Source of the DNA: RUG12461 sp045657665
Lineage (GTDB): Bacteria; Bacillota; Clostridia; Lachnospirales; Lachnospiraceae
Direction of reading: 5' to 3'
DNA: 64,000 nt
Assembly (NCBI GenBank): GCA_045657665.1
Contig: JAZOTN010000038.1
Span: 236,972-300,971 of the forward strand
Part shown: one piece after another, positions 49,084-57,467 of the stretch
Position numbering within the stretch: the first letter of the stretch is position 1
Layout of the letters: every line of letters begins with the position of its first letter
Position numbers and translations under genes: made by a program
Notes under the pieces: model-generated
Seen by the model: the letters and a program-made list of their open reading frames with translations, nothing else
The model's database searches: none
What the model was told of the DNA's origin: nothing

Positions 49084-50174
49084 GTTTGATCGAAGTTCAG
49101 GGACTGAAAAAATCATTCGGTTCTCTTGAAGTGCTAAAGGGCATTGATCTTACGGTGGAGCAGGGCGAGAGGATCGCCATCATCGGAGGCTCCGGCTGTG
49201 GGAAAAGCGTCTTTTTACGATCCTTGACATTGCTTGAGAAGCCTGATTCGGGGCAGATCTTCATTGACGGACGGGAGATCACGGCAAAAGGCGCAAATGT
49301 GGATAATATTCGACGGAGTATGGGAATGGTCTTCCAGAAATTTCACCTTTTTTCGGAGATGGATGTCATGGATAATCTTTGTCTTGCACCGGTCAGGCTG
49401 AAGGGGATGGCCAGGGAAAAGGCGGAGGCAAAGGCAATGGATCTGCTTTCCCAGGTAGGTCTCAGCTCCCGCGCACATGCGTGGCCGACAGTCCTTTCCG
49501 GCGGGCAGCAGCAGCGTATCGCAATCTGTCGTTGCCTTATGATGGAGCCCAAAGTCCTTCTTTTTGATGAGCCAACAAGTGCTCTGGACCCCACCATGGT
49601 GGGAGAGGTGCTGGCAGTGATCCGTATGCTTGCAAAGCGAGACATGAGTATGCTGATCGTTACCCACGAGATGAACTTTGCCCGTGAGGTAGCGGGCCGG
49701 GTTCTGTTCTTTGCTGACGGCGGTATCTACGAGCAGGGGAGTCCTGCGGAGATATTTGATGCGCCGAAACGGGAGAAAACCATCGCTTTCATCCGGAAGA
49801 TCAAATACTTCAGCTTTGATATCACGGAACGGGATTTCGATCTGATGAAGCTTCAGGGTGGTATTCAGATCTTTGGAGAAAAGTACGGCCTGAATGCGAG
49901 GAAGATATACAGACTCCAGATCTGCTGTGAAGAGCTGATCTACGAAATGCTTTCCCAATGCTATGGGAAAGACGAGACGGTTGACATGCAGCTTGAGATA
50001 AGCTATGCCGAGGCTGACGAGGTAACGGAGATCGACTTTTCCTGCGATGGCCTTGGCTATGATCCATTCGATCAGGAGGATGATGGACTTGGGGTAACAA
50101 TCTTAAAAAAAATGGCGGCGCATTTGGATTATAGGAGAGAGGACGGCCGAAACCACATCAGTATCCGGCTGTGA
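49080..50174 (+). CDS. amino-acid-type ABC ATPase fused to an RsbW-like ATPase domain
   Basis: 364 residues versus about 245 for this family. The first 245 form a complete ABC ATPase: Walker A GGSGCGKS (36-43), Q-loop VFQKFHLF, signature LSGGQQQR near 139, Walker B VLLFDEP and a switch His in VTHEM. Residues about 250-364 resemble anti-sigma/serine kinases of the RsbW/HATPase_c_2 type: LQICCEELIYEML at the N-box position, FSCDGLGYDPFDQ (G1-like) and DDGLGVTILKKMAAHLDY (G2-like), ending with GRNHISIRL. The N-box lacks the usual Asn, so kinase activity is doubtful. A PP2C phosphatase remnant lies three genes' length upstream, which fits a partner-switching origin. Confidence 0.85.
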   Translation: MSLIEVQGLKKSFGSLEVLKGIDLTVEQGERIAIIGGSGCGKSVFLRSLTLLEKPDSGQIFIDGREITAKGANVDNIRRSMGMVFQKFHLFSEMDVMDNLCLAPVRLKGMAREKAEAKAMDLLSQVGLSSRAHAWPTVLSGGQQQRIAICRCLMMEPKVLLFDEPTSALDPTMVGEVLAVIRMLAKRDMSMLIVTHEMNFAREVAGRVLFFADGGIYEQGSPAEIFDAPKREKTIAFIRKIKYFSFDITERDFDLMKLQGGIQIFGEKYGLNARKIYRLQICCEELIYEMLSQCYGKDETVDMQLEISYAEADEVTEIDFSCDGLGYDPFDQEDDGLGVTILKKMAAHLDYRREDGRNHISIRL

Positions 50175-50240
50175 ATTCTTTTCTATTTTGTGTTGTGATA
50201 CCGTGTAAAAAACAGTCACAGCGTTGTGGAGGGAAAAGAT

Positions 50241-50660
50241 ATGAAATTCAAATACTGCAGGATTCAGGGGAAAGAACTTGCTGCCAACACGAGAACCGGA
50301 AAAGGGATCTTCAGCATTCTGAACCAGATGGTGACCGATGGCGTGATGGAGCAGGAGGATTATGATCTGTTTAAGGAGCTTGATGACTGGTTTGCCGAGG
50401 AACTGCCCTGGCCGCCGCAGTGCAAGCGTCAGGAAAAGGTCATCTGCTATTTCAAGGTGGAGAATGAAAACATCATGATGAAGATGATCAATCCTCTGAT
50501 GTGGCTCCTTGAAAAATATGATCACCCTTATTATGTTGTTTATACGAATTTCCCGGGGGAGATTGTTTATGAGGATGAATACCAGATCGTCGTGAAAGTG
50601 GATGAAAACGTGGTGGTCGAGGACGTTCAGGCCAGCTGGTCTCCGAAAGACGAAACGTAG
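50241..50660 (+). CDS. conserved hypothetical protein, 139 residues
   Basis: Unrecognised. A mixed alpha/beta protein without membrane segments: a basic start (MKFKYCRIQGKELAANTRTG), a helical middle with YDLFKELDDWFAEELPWPPQC, then a strand-rich half (VYTNFPGEIVYEDEYQIVV). GGAGGG lies seven bases before ATG 50241; a GTG at 50226 is upstream of that site. It is transcribed away from the ABC genes and converges on the aminotransferase gene. Confidence 0.7.
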   Translation: MKFKYCRIQGKELAANTRTGKGIFSILNQMVTDGVMEQEDYDLFKELDDWFAEELPWPPQCKRQEKVICYFKVENENIMMKMINPLMWLLEKYDHPYYVVYTNFPGEIVYEDEYQIVVKVDENVVVEDVQASWSPKDET

Positions 50661-50697
50661 GCCGCGCTACGCGTCTAATACACGATGCGAAGCCGCA

Positions 50698-51792
50698 CTA
50701 CATAGTCAAAAGCTTTGTCAGCCGGTTATTCTGCTCCGGCATCAGGAAACAGAACCGGATAAACCGGTCGCCAAGAAACGGGAATGTGCTGCAATCGCGG
50801 ATCATCAGTCCCTCCCGGATACAACGGTCGAAAAGCTCATGAGAAGTGAGCCCTTCTTCTTCAATTCGCATCAGCATGAAGTTTGCGTTGGGACGGTATG
50901 GCTTAAAGCGCTTTGATTCCTGAAAGAGCGCATACATGCGGTTCCGCTCCGCATTGATCAGTTCTCTGGTTTTCTCCATATAATCCGTATCGGAAAACAT
51001 CACCGTGCCTGCCAGTTCCGCAATCGCACTGACGGTCCACGGGTCGGAGCGGGAGGTTACTTCAGAAAGGAGCCGCCGGCTTCCGGTCACCGCATACCCA
51101 AGGCGAAGACCCGGAGCCGCAAAGAACTTGGAAACGCCGCGAAGGACTACGAGGTTGTTATAATCATCGGTCAGTGAGATTGCGGAAGAGACATGCGGAT
51201 CCGCCGTAAACTCCATGTAGGTTTCATCGATCATGACGAAGATGGCATGTTCCATGCAGCAATCCAGGATCCGCCGCATATCGGCATTTTCAATCAATGT
51301 GCCGGTGGGATTGTTCGGGTTGCAGATCACCAGAAGATCCATATCATCGGTCAGCTTTTCTGTCAGAGCATCGATCTGAAGGGAAAAACCATCCCTCTCG
51401 CGCAGTGGGAAATAAACGGATGCTCCGCCTGCAAGTGAAATGGAATGCTCATATTCCGAATAAGTGGGGCCGAGGATCAGAGCTTTCTTTGGCATCACAT
51501 CAGCGATCACATGGGAGATGAGCTCCGTGGAACCGTTCCCGACAAGGATCTGTGCAGGATCGCAGTGCGCGTATTCCGCGATGGAGTGCCGCAGGGCGCT
51601 GTACTCCCGGTCGGGGTAACGCTCGATGCAACGGAGATTTTCCCGGAGCGCTTGTTCCATCTTTGGTGAGATCCCGAGGGGATTTACGTTCGCGGAAAAA
51701 CTGATGATGTCTTCTTTTTTGATCCCGTAAATTTTTTCAATTGTTTCCAGATCACTTCCGTGAAAATGATCCTTATGTTTTATTGTATTCAA
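50698..51792 (-). CDS. class II PLP-dependent aminotransferase/decarboxylase (HisC/CobD-like)
   Basis: 364 residues. NVNPLGISP, NGSTELISHV, NPNNPTGT, IDETYMEF and SKFFAAPGLRLGY with the PLP Lys identify the aspartate-aminotransferase superfamily subgroup of histidinol-phosphate aminotransferase and threonine-phosphate decarboxylase; SANVNPLG leans to CobD. No other histidine or cobalamin genes are nearby. I start at TTG 51792 with AAGGAAAG upstream; ORF extension to 51921 lies beyond the -10 at 51832-51837. It diverges from the DUF5717 gene. Confidence 0.85.
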   Translation of the reverse strand: MNTIKHKDHFHGSDLETIEKIYGIKKEDIISFSANVNPLGISPKMEQALRENLRCIERYPDREYSALRHSIAEYAHCDPAQILVGNGSTELISHVIADVMPKKALILGPTYSEYEHSISLAGGASVYFPLRERDGFSLQIDALTEKLTDDMDLLVICNPNNPTGTLIENADMRRILDCCMEHAIFVMIDETYMEFTADPHVSSAISLTDDYNNLVVLRGVSKFFAAPGLRLGYAVTGSRRLLSEVTSRSDPWTVSAIAELAGTVMFSDTDYMEKTRELINAERNRMYALFQESKRFKPYRPNANFMLMRIEEEGLTSHELFDRCIREGLMIRDCSTFPFLGDRFIRFCFLMPEQNNRLTKLLTM

Positions 51793-51804
51793 GGCGGTCT
51801 TTCC

Positions 51805-51833
51805 TTGCGTGAAATAGTGAAATCCTTTATAAT
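51805..51833 (+). promoter_or_regulatory. promoter of the DUF5717 cluster
   Basis: TTGCGT (51805-51810), a 17-base spacer and a perfect TATAAT (51828-51833). Transcription would start about 51840. Confidence 0.75.
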
Positions 51834-51859
51834 TATATCGACTATGGAAAAAAATGCAA
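51832..51859 (-). promoter_or_regulatory. divergent promoter of the aminotransferase gene
   Basis: On the minus strand, TTGCAT (51859-51854), a 16-base spacer and TATAAT (51837-51832). The -10 overlaps the plus-strand -10 by two bases, so the two promoters cannot be occupied at once. Confidence 0.6.
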
Positions 51860-54800
51860 TCACAACAAATCAAGGCGGTGAATACGGTGCGTAAGCGGAT
51901 GAAAGAGCTTGCCGCAGGCAAGATTGATTACGGAAAACCGCTCCTTCGCTTTTCTACGGATAAGGTGGAACTGGAGGTCCTGGAAGGGCAGACAGTCACG
52001 GGTGAATTCCGCCTCGAAGTGCTTTCGGACGAGAAGGTACGGGGGATCGTTTACACCACCGGTATGCGGATGAACTGTCTTACGCCGCAGTTTGACGGTG
52101 CGCAGGCAACGATCCGTTATGAGTTCAAAAGTGAAGGCCTTCGCGAGGGCAATATCGAAAAGGGCTATTTCTATCTGATTTGCAACAGTGCGGAATACAG
52201 CCTTTCTTTTGTTGTGACTGTGATTCGTCCCTATGCCACCGGCAGTCTCGGGCGCGTGCGTACCCTGAAGGATTTCCAGAAACTGGCATCCGCAAGCTGG
52301 GATGAAGCGGCGAAAATGTTTGCGTCATCCGTTTTCCGCGGGATCTTCCGCGAAGAGGACCGTCGCGACAAACTTCTCTATGAGAATCTTGCGGGTACGC
52401 CGTATCCGTCCAACAGCATGAATGAATTTCTGATTGCTTCCGGCCGGAAGGAACCCAATGATTTTAGCATCGGAGAAACAAAGGTCTTTTATCCGCTTCC
52501 GGAAACGGATGTGCAGGAAACGATCCCTGTGACGGCCACCGGTTACGGTGAGCTTATGATCGAAGTCGATGCGGATCACCCTGCCATTGAGCTCCCGCGG
52601 GATACCATTACGCGGATGGATTTTAACGGGAACACGTTTGATTATCCGTTCCTCATCAGGAAAGATGCACTCCATAAAGGGATCAACCTGATCAATCTTA
52701 CCTTCAGGACGATCACTAAAGAAGAGGTGGTGACACTGGAGATCCGGGGTGCGGTCCGCTCGAAAGAGGAAGAGGCGGAGAGGGAGAGGCTTCTTGAGAT
52801 CAAAAGATGCCGCATCCGCCTTACGGATGACTATATTTCCTATCGTCTGAAGCGCATCGTGACCGGCGAATGGGCGAAAAACACAATCGATCTCTGCCGG
52901 CACTTGGAGGCCCTGGATCCGGGGAACCCTTGGTATGCGCTGATCCAGGCACAGGCGTTCCTGGTGAACAAACAGAAGCAGGAAGCCAGATGGATCCTTG
53001 ATGCTTACCGCAAGGAGACAACGGACAGGACTTCTCCTGTCTACGGCTATTTTTTATATCTCTGTACGCTTTCCGAACGGGAGAGCAGCTATGTGGACAA
53101 GGTGACGGAGCAGATCGAAGGGATCTACTACCGGCATCCGGATGACCTGACAATCTTCTGGACGCTGCTTTTTCTCCGGGAGGATTTTTGTGAGAACGAC
53201 GCAAAACGTCTGGAGGCGATCCGGAGAGTCTGCGAGAACGGTGCGAAGAGTCCGTTCCTCTACATGGAAGCATACTACCAGATGTGGATGGATCCGCATG
53301 CGCTGGAGCGCCTTTCGGATTTTGAGATCCGTGTGCTGCTTTGGGCAGCAAGGCGGGATGCCGTTTCAAAAGACCTTGCGCTGCAGATTGCGTCGCTTTC
53401 GGAGTCGCAGAGAGAGTTTAACCCTCTCCTTTACAGGCTGCTGTGCATGACGTATGACGCGTATCCGCGGGATGACCTTGTGCGGACGGTGTGTGCTTAC
53501 CTCATAAGGACTGACCATGTGGAAAGTCGTTATTTCTATTGGTTTGAGCGCGGGATCGAGCTCAATCTCCGTATCACGGGTCTTGCGGAAGCATACCTCC
53601 TTTCCATGGATCTTACGGAAAATACCGACCTTCCGAAGATGATACAGATGTATTTTCAGTACAGTTCATCTCTTCCGAAGGATAAGCAGGCGGAGCTTTT
53701 TGCACGTGTTACGAGGGAAAAGGACGCAAATCCGGCCCTTTATGAGGAATATCGGCGGACGCTCGAGAGTTTTGCGCTTTCCGAGATGCGGGAAGGGGCT
53801 ATCTCCGAGGATCTTGCGGTGATCTATGACGATCTGATGAAGCAGGGGCTTCTGAACAAAGAGATCGCGGTCTCCATGGAAAACCTGATGTTTACCTATG
53901 TGGCGGTATGCCCGAATCCGGAGATTGTCTATCTCATTATCCGGCAGGAAGAGCTCCGGCAGGAGGAGCGTGTTCCGGTACGCCAAGGCAAGGCATATTT
54001 CCGCCTTTATACGAACCATTACAATATCGTGGCGGAGGATATGACCGGCAGACGCTACTCGGCACTGACGGCCGAGCTTACCATAAGGAGGCTCATGAAT
54101 CCTTCCCGCTATATCGGGAAATGCATGGAGCTTGCCGGAGGGAGACTGCCGTATGCCCTGCATCATATTTCCGGAAAAGAGAAATTCCGGGAATCCCTTT
54201 CCGGTGAGAGGGATCATATCCGGCTCCTTATGAGCTCCGGATCAATCACGGATGAATATAAGCTACGGCTTTGTCCGATGCTGGTACGGCTTTATGATGA
54301 TTATTCCGATCCGGAAGATCTTTCGGCGTATCTGCGCATCATTGACGGGAAGAAGCTTCCGGCGGAAAGCCGCGTGGAGCTGACAGAGCTTCTGATCGAA
54401 AAGAAGATGTATCCGGATGCCTACCAGATCATACAGCAGTTCGGCGTGGAGCAGATCGATCCCGCGCGGCTCGTTCCGCTCATCAGCAGCTGCATCGAAA
54501 ACTGCGACGATGAAGAGGATGAGTTCCTGACAGCGCTTGCCATGGAGGCGTTCAGGAGCCAGAAGTATAATGACCAGATGCTCAACTACCTGTGCCAGTA
54601 CTATAACGGTCCGACCTCCGACATGGAAATGGTTTACCGTGCGGCGGGTGAGTTTGAGATCGACACTTTTGATATCGCAGAGAGGATCATTTCCCAGGCG
54701 CTCTATACGGCACACCTTACGCCGGGAGTCGGGAGCATATTCCGGTCTTATGCGAGAAACGGCGGCCGCCAGCTCATTCTGGAAGCATATTTCAATTTTT

Positions 54801-55441
54801 CCGCATATTGCTATTTTGTTAAGGATGCGGATATTGAGGAGGACGTGCTGGAGAGGATCCTCTATGATTACCGCGACGGGAGAGAACTCAGTGAGATCGA
54901 GAGTCTGGCAGCGCTGCGGTTCTATGCGGAGAAGAGGTCGGAAGACGAGGAATTCCTTGCCCCCATGGATGAACTCTTGTCTACACTGCTTTCCAAGGAG
55001 CTGTACTTCCAGTTTTACCGGAAACTTCCGGAGAGACTGCTGGAAAAATACCAGCTTTACGACAAAACGTTCCTCGAGTTCCGTACCGATCCGAGGAAGC
55101 GCGTGAGGCTGCATTTTGCTCTTTCTGAGACTCCGGAGGAATATGTGACAGAGGAACTGCAGAACATGTACGGCGGGATCTTCGTGCGGCAGTTTGTGCT
55201 TTTTTTCGGGGAAAATGTCCAGTACTATATCACGGAAGAGGATGAGGGAACCGAAAAGGTGGTACTCAGTGATGAGATTAAGAGCAGTGATGTGTACGGG
55301 GAACGGAAGGAAACGAGGTTTGCGCATCTCAATGAGATGATCCTGTACAGCACCTTGAGGGAAGAAGAACAGCTCCTTCGGGAGATCAGGAGCTATGAGG
55401 CAAAGAAACAGGCAGTGCGCAGAAATTTTCTGCCGCTGTAA
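51854..55441 (+). CDS. DUF5717-like giant helical-repeat protein
   Basis: 1195 residues. It resembles the DUF5717 proteins of Lachnospiraceae, which have no known function. The first 130 residues are beta-rich (LLRFSTDKVELEVLEGQ, then GYFYLICNSAEYSLSFVV), an Ig-like or immunoglobulin-type fold; a second beta region follows to about 310; residues about 320-1195 are helical repeats with aromatic-rich TPR-like helices (DPGNPWYALIQAQAFLV). No TM or signal peptide. The start is uncertain: ATG 51854 has weak GGAAAAAA, GTG 51887 has AAGGCGG at 8 bases. It heads the four-gene cluster. Confidence 0.85.
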   Translation: MQSQQIKAVNTVRKRMKELAAGKIDYGKPLLRFSTDKVELEVLEGQTVTGEFRLEVLSDEKVRGIVYTTGMRMNCLTPQFDGAQATIRYEFKSEGLREGNIEKGYFYLICNSAEYSLSFVVTVIRPYATGSLGRVRTLKDFQKLASASWDEAAKMFASSVFRGIFREEDRRDKLLYENLAGTPYPSNSMNEFLIASGRKEPNDFSIGETKVFYPLPETDVQETIPVTATGYGELMIEVDADHPAIELPRDTITRMDFNGNTFDYPFLIRKDALHKGINLINLTFRTITKEEVVTLEIRGAVRSKEEEAERERLLEIKRCRIRLTDDYISYRLKRIVTGEWAKNTIDLCRHLEALDPGNPWYALIQAQAFLVNKQKQEARWILDAYRKETTDRTSPVYGYFLYLCTLSERESSYVDKVTEQIEGIYYRHPDDLTIFWTLLFLREDFCENDAKRLEAIRRVCENGAKSPFLYMEAYYQMWMDPHALERLSDFEIRVLLWAARRDAVSKDLALQIASLSESQREFNPLLYRLLCMTYDAYPRDDLVRTVCAYLIRTDHVESRYFYWFERGIELNLRITGLAEAYLLSMDLTENTDLPKMIQMYFQYSSSLPKDKQAELFARVTREKDANPALYEEYRRTLESFALSEMREGAISEDLAVIYDDLMKQGLLNKEIAVSMENLMFTYVAVCPNPEIVYLIIRQEELRQEERVPVRQGKAYFRLYTNHYNIVAEDMTGRRYSALTAELTIRRLMNPSRYIGKCMELAGGRLPYALHHISGKEKFRESLSGERDHIRLLMSSGSITDEYKLRLCPMLVRLYDDYSDPEDLSAYLRIIDGKKLPAESRVELTELLIEKKMYPDAYQIIQQFGVEQIDPARLVPLISSCIENCDDEEDEFLTALAMEAFRSQKYNDQMLNYLCQYYNGPTSDMEMVYRAAGEFEIDTFDIAERIISQALYTAHLTPGVGSIFRSYARNGGRQLILEAYFNFSAYCYFVKDADIEEDVLERILYDYRDGRELSEIESLAALRFYAEKRSEDEEFLAPMDELLSTLLSKELYFQFYRKLPERLLEKYQLYDKTFLEFRTDPRKRVRLHFALSETPEEYVTEELQNMYGGIFVRQFVLFFGENVQYYITEEDEGTEKVVLSDEIKSSDVYGERKETRFAHLNEMILYSTLREEEQLLREIRSYEAKKQAVRRNFLPL

Positions 55442-55453
55442 AAGGATAAGGAA

Positions 55454-56689
55454 ATGCTGACGGAAACGCCGAAATTATTTCTCGGACTTGAACTGAATAC
55501 GGATTTTGCGATGATCAGCTCAGCGACGATCAGCCAGCCGGAGCCGGAGACCATCAGCAGGATTGTGGGGAGTGAACTGTACCAGATCCCTGTCGCACTG
55601 GCAAAAAGACGTGGTATCGGCCAGTGGTTTTACGGGGATGAAGCGGAAAGACTCACCGGTGAACAGGAAGTGGTCGTTGTAGATGATCTTTTCGGCAGGG
55701 CGCTTGCGGGACAGGAAGTTACGGTGGAGGATGAGACCTATCCGGCGGAGGAACTCCTGGCTCTCTTTCTTCGAAAGGTCCTGACGCTTCCGAAGCGTCT
55801 CGGAAACAATATGGAGATCGAAAAGCTCGTGGTGACGATGCCGGAGCTTACCAAGGAAGCCGTTGCGCTTATGAAGCTGGTACTCCGTGAAAACGCGCTG
55901 CGTGACGGACAGTTTCTTCTGGTGGATAACCGTGAGAGCTTTTACTATTATGCGCTGAGCCAGCCGAAAGAGCTCTACCTTCATGATGTCGCGCTTTTTG
56001 ATTACACGAGCGGGACGCTTCGGTATGCCTGCCTCTCAAGAAACGACAGAACAACGCCGCAGACCATCACGATCGAAGAGAAAAACTTCGGGATGCTATA
56101 CGGCGATCTGGACGAGATGTTTACGAAGACGATCGGGGACGCGTTCGCACATCGCATCATCACCTCGACATACCTGACCGGCGACGGCTTTGACAGTTCC
56201 TGGATGAAGGAATCGCTTAAGGTGCTCTGCCGCGGACGCAAAGCCTTTCTGGGAAGGAACCTTTACTCCAAAGGAGCCTGCTATGCGGCGCTCATCAAGA
56301 GCGGACGCCGGCCATGGGATTTCGTCTATATGGGCGACAACGAGCTGAAGGTCAACGTGAGCCTCAAGGTACGGGACAAGGGAGAGATCGCGTTTTTCTC
56401 CCTTCTTTCGGCGGGAGAAAGCTGGTATGAAGCGGAGGGAAGCTGCGAGGTCATTCTCTCAGGCGCGCCGGAGGTGGATTTCTGGCTGCAGGAACCGCAT
56501 GGGCGTGAAGCGAGAATCCAGTCAGTAGAGCTGCTCGATTTTCCGGAACGTGAGGATCGTACAACGCGACTCCGGATCACGGCGAAACCGGTGTCGGATG
56601 AACGTATCCGCGTTGTGATAAAGGATCTCGGCTTCGGGGAGATCGAAAGAGCGTCGGAAAAGACCTGGGAGTATATCATTCATGAGTGA
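55454..56689 (+). CDS. DUF5716-like protein resembling a diverged Hsp70
   Basis: 411 residues. Reading it against DnaK: LGLELNTDFAMIS lies where GIDLGTTNS stands, FYGDEAERL matches VGEEAKRQ, IEKLVVTMPEL matches the VITVPAYF strand, VALFDYTSGTLRYACLS matches FDLGGGTFD, and YLTGDGFD plus GRNLYSKGACYAAL fill the positions of the adenosine motif and C-terminal NBD helix. The last 110 residues are beta-rich, like an Hsp70 substrate domain without the lid. Phosphate-loop residues are partly changed, so ATPase activity is uncertain. AAGGA precedes the ATG. The Hsp70 reading is my inference. Confidence 0.75.
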   Translation: MLTETPKLFLGLELNTDFAMISSATISQPEPETISRIVGSELYQIPVALAKRRGIGQWFYGDEAERLTGEQEVVVVDDLFGRALAGQEVTVEDETYPAEELLALFLRKVLTLPKRLGNNMEIEKLVVTMPELTKEAVALMKLVLRENALRDGQFLLVDNRESFYYYALSQPKELYLHDVALFDYTSGTLRYACLSRNDRTTPQTITIEEKNFGMLYGDLDEMFTKTIGDAFAHRIITSTYLTGDGFDSSWMKESLKVLCRGRKAFLGRNLYSKGACYAALIKSGRRPWDFVYMGDNELKVNVSLKVRDKGEIAFFSLLSAGESWYEAEGSCEVILSGAPEVDFWLQEPHGREARIQSVELLDFPEREDRTTRLRITAKPVSDERIRVVIKDLGFGEIERASEKTWEYIIHE

Positions 56690-57452
56690 ACTGATACTTT
56701 GCAAAGGAAAAACTGCGGGAACACCGTATTATATCGAGAGTGCAGAACTCAATCTATACTCGATCGAGGAACTGGGCTATTATATCGAACACAACCTCTA
56801 TACGATCGACCGTGAGCTGATGACGGAGGATTTTATCGCCTGGATCGAACACGAGCTCTCGGAAAAGGAGCTTGCTTCCCGGCTTCGCCAGGTGCGGCGC
56901 AGCTCCGATAGTGTATACCAGTTTTATATGACGATCCTGATTGCCGCCGGATATTCCGGGAAGCGGGAGCTGGAGCACTGTGACCAGGTGCTGAAGGGGA
57001 TGCAGAACAAGTCCCTGTTCGAGTGCCGCAAGATCCGTGCGGATTATTATCTGTCCAAGGAGCTCTATGCAAAGGCAATCACGGAATACAGGCTTCTGCT
57101 TTCACTGCCGGAGCGTGCAAAGGAGCCGGACGAATCGGTCGGGAACGTGCTTCACAACCTGGGATGCGCCTATGCCGGGCTGTTTCTCTTTCAGGAAGCG
57201 GAGCAGTGTTTTTTCTCGGCGGCAGCGAAAAACCAGTCGCAGGATTCGGCAAGGCTCCTTGCGCTTTGCAGGGAATATATCGGGAGCGGGACGGATCTTT
57301 CCGTTCAGGATCCGGATGAACGGTATACCGATGCGATGAAGAGAGCGGAGGACAAAAAAGACGCTCATGATATGGACGGATTCTATGACGAGCTTTCCTC
57401 GCTGATCCGGTTTTACAAGAAAGAATACCGGAAACACAGTCAGGTTCTTTAA
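56682..57452 (+). CDS. TPR-containing hypothetical protein
   Basis: 256 residues, no named family. An N-terminal region (ILCKGKTAGTPYYIESAE) precedes helices; the middle has at least two TPR-like pairs (RADYYLSKELYAKAITEYR and HNLGCAYAGLFLFQEAEQC). The last 50 residues are charged and helical. TPRs mediate protein contacts, here possibly with the DUF5716 or DUF5717 protein. It overlaps the preceding gene by eight bases, indicating coupling. Confidence 0.75.
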   Translation: MSELILCKGKTAGTPYYIESAELNLYSIEELGYYIEHNLYTIDRELMTEDFIAWIEHELSEKELASRLRQVRRSSDSVYQFYMTILIAAGYSGKRELEHCDQVLKGMQNKSLFECRKIRADYYLSKELYAKAITEYRLLLSLPERAKEPDESVGNVLHNLGCAYAGLFLFQEAEQCFFSAAAKNQSQDSARLLALCREYIGSGTDLSVQDPDERYTDAMKRAEDKKDAHDMDGFYDELSSLIRFYKKEYRKHSQVL

Positions 57453-57467
57453 AGAGGAGATTTACGG

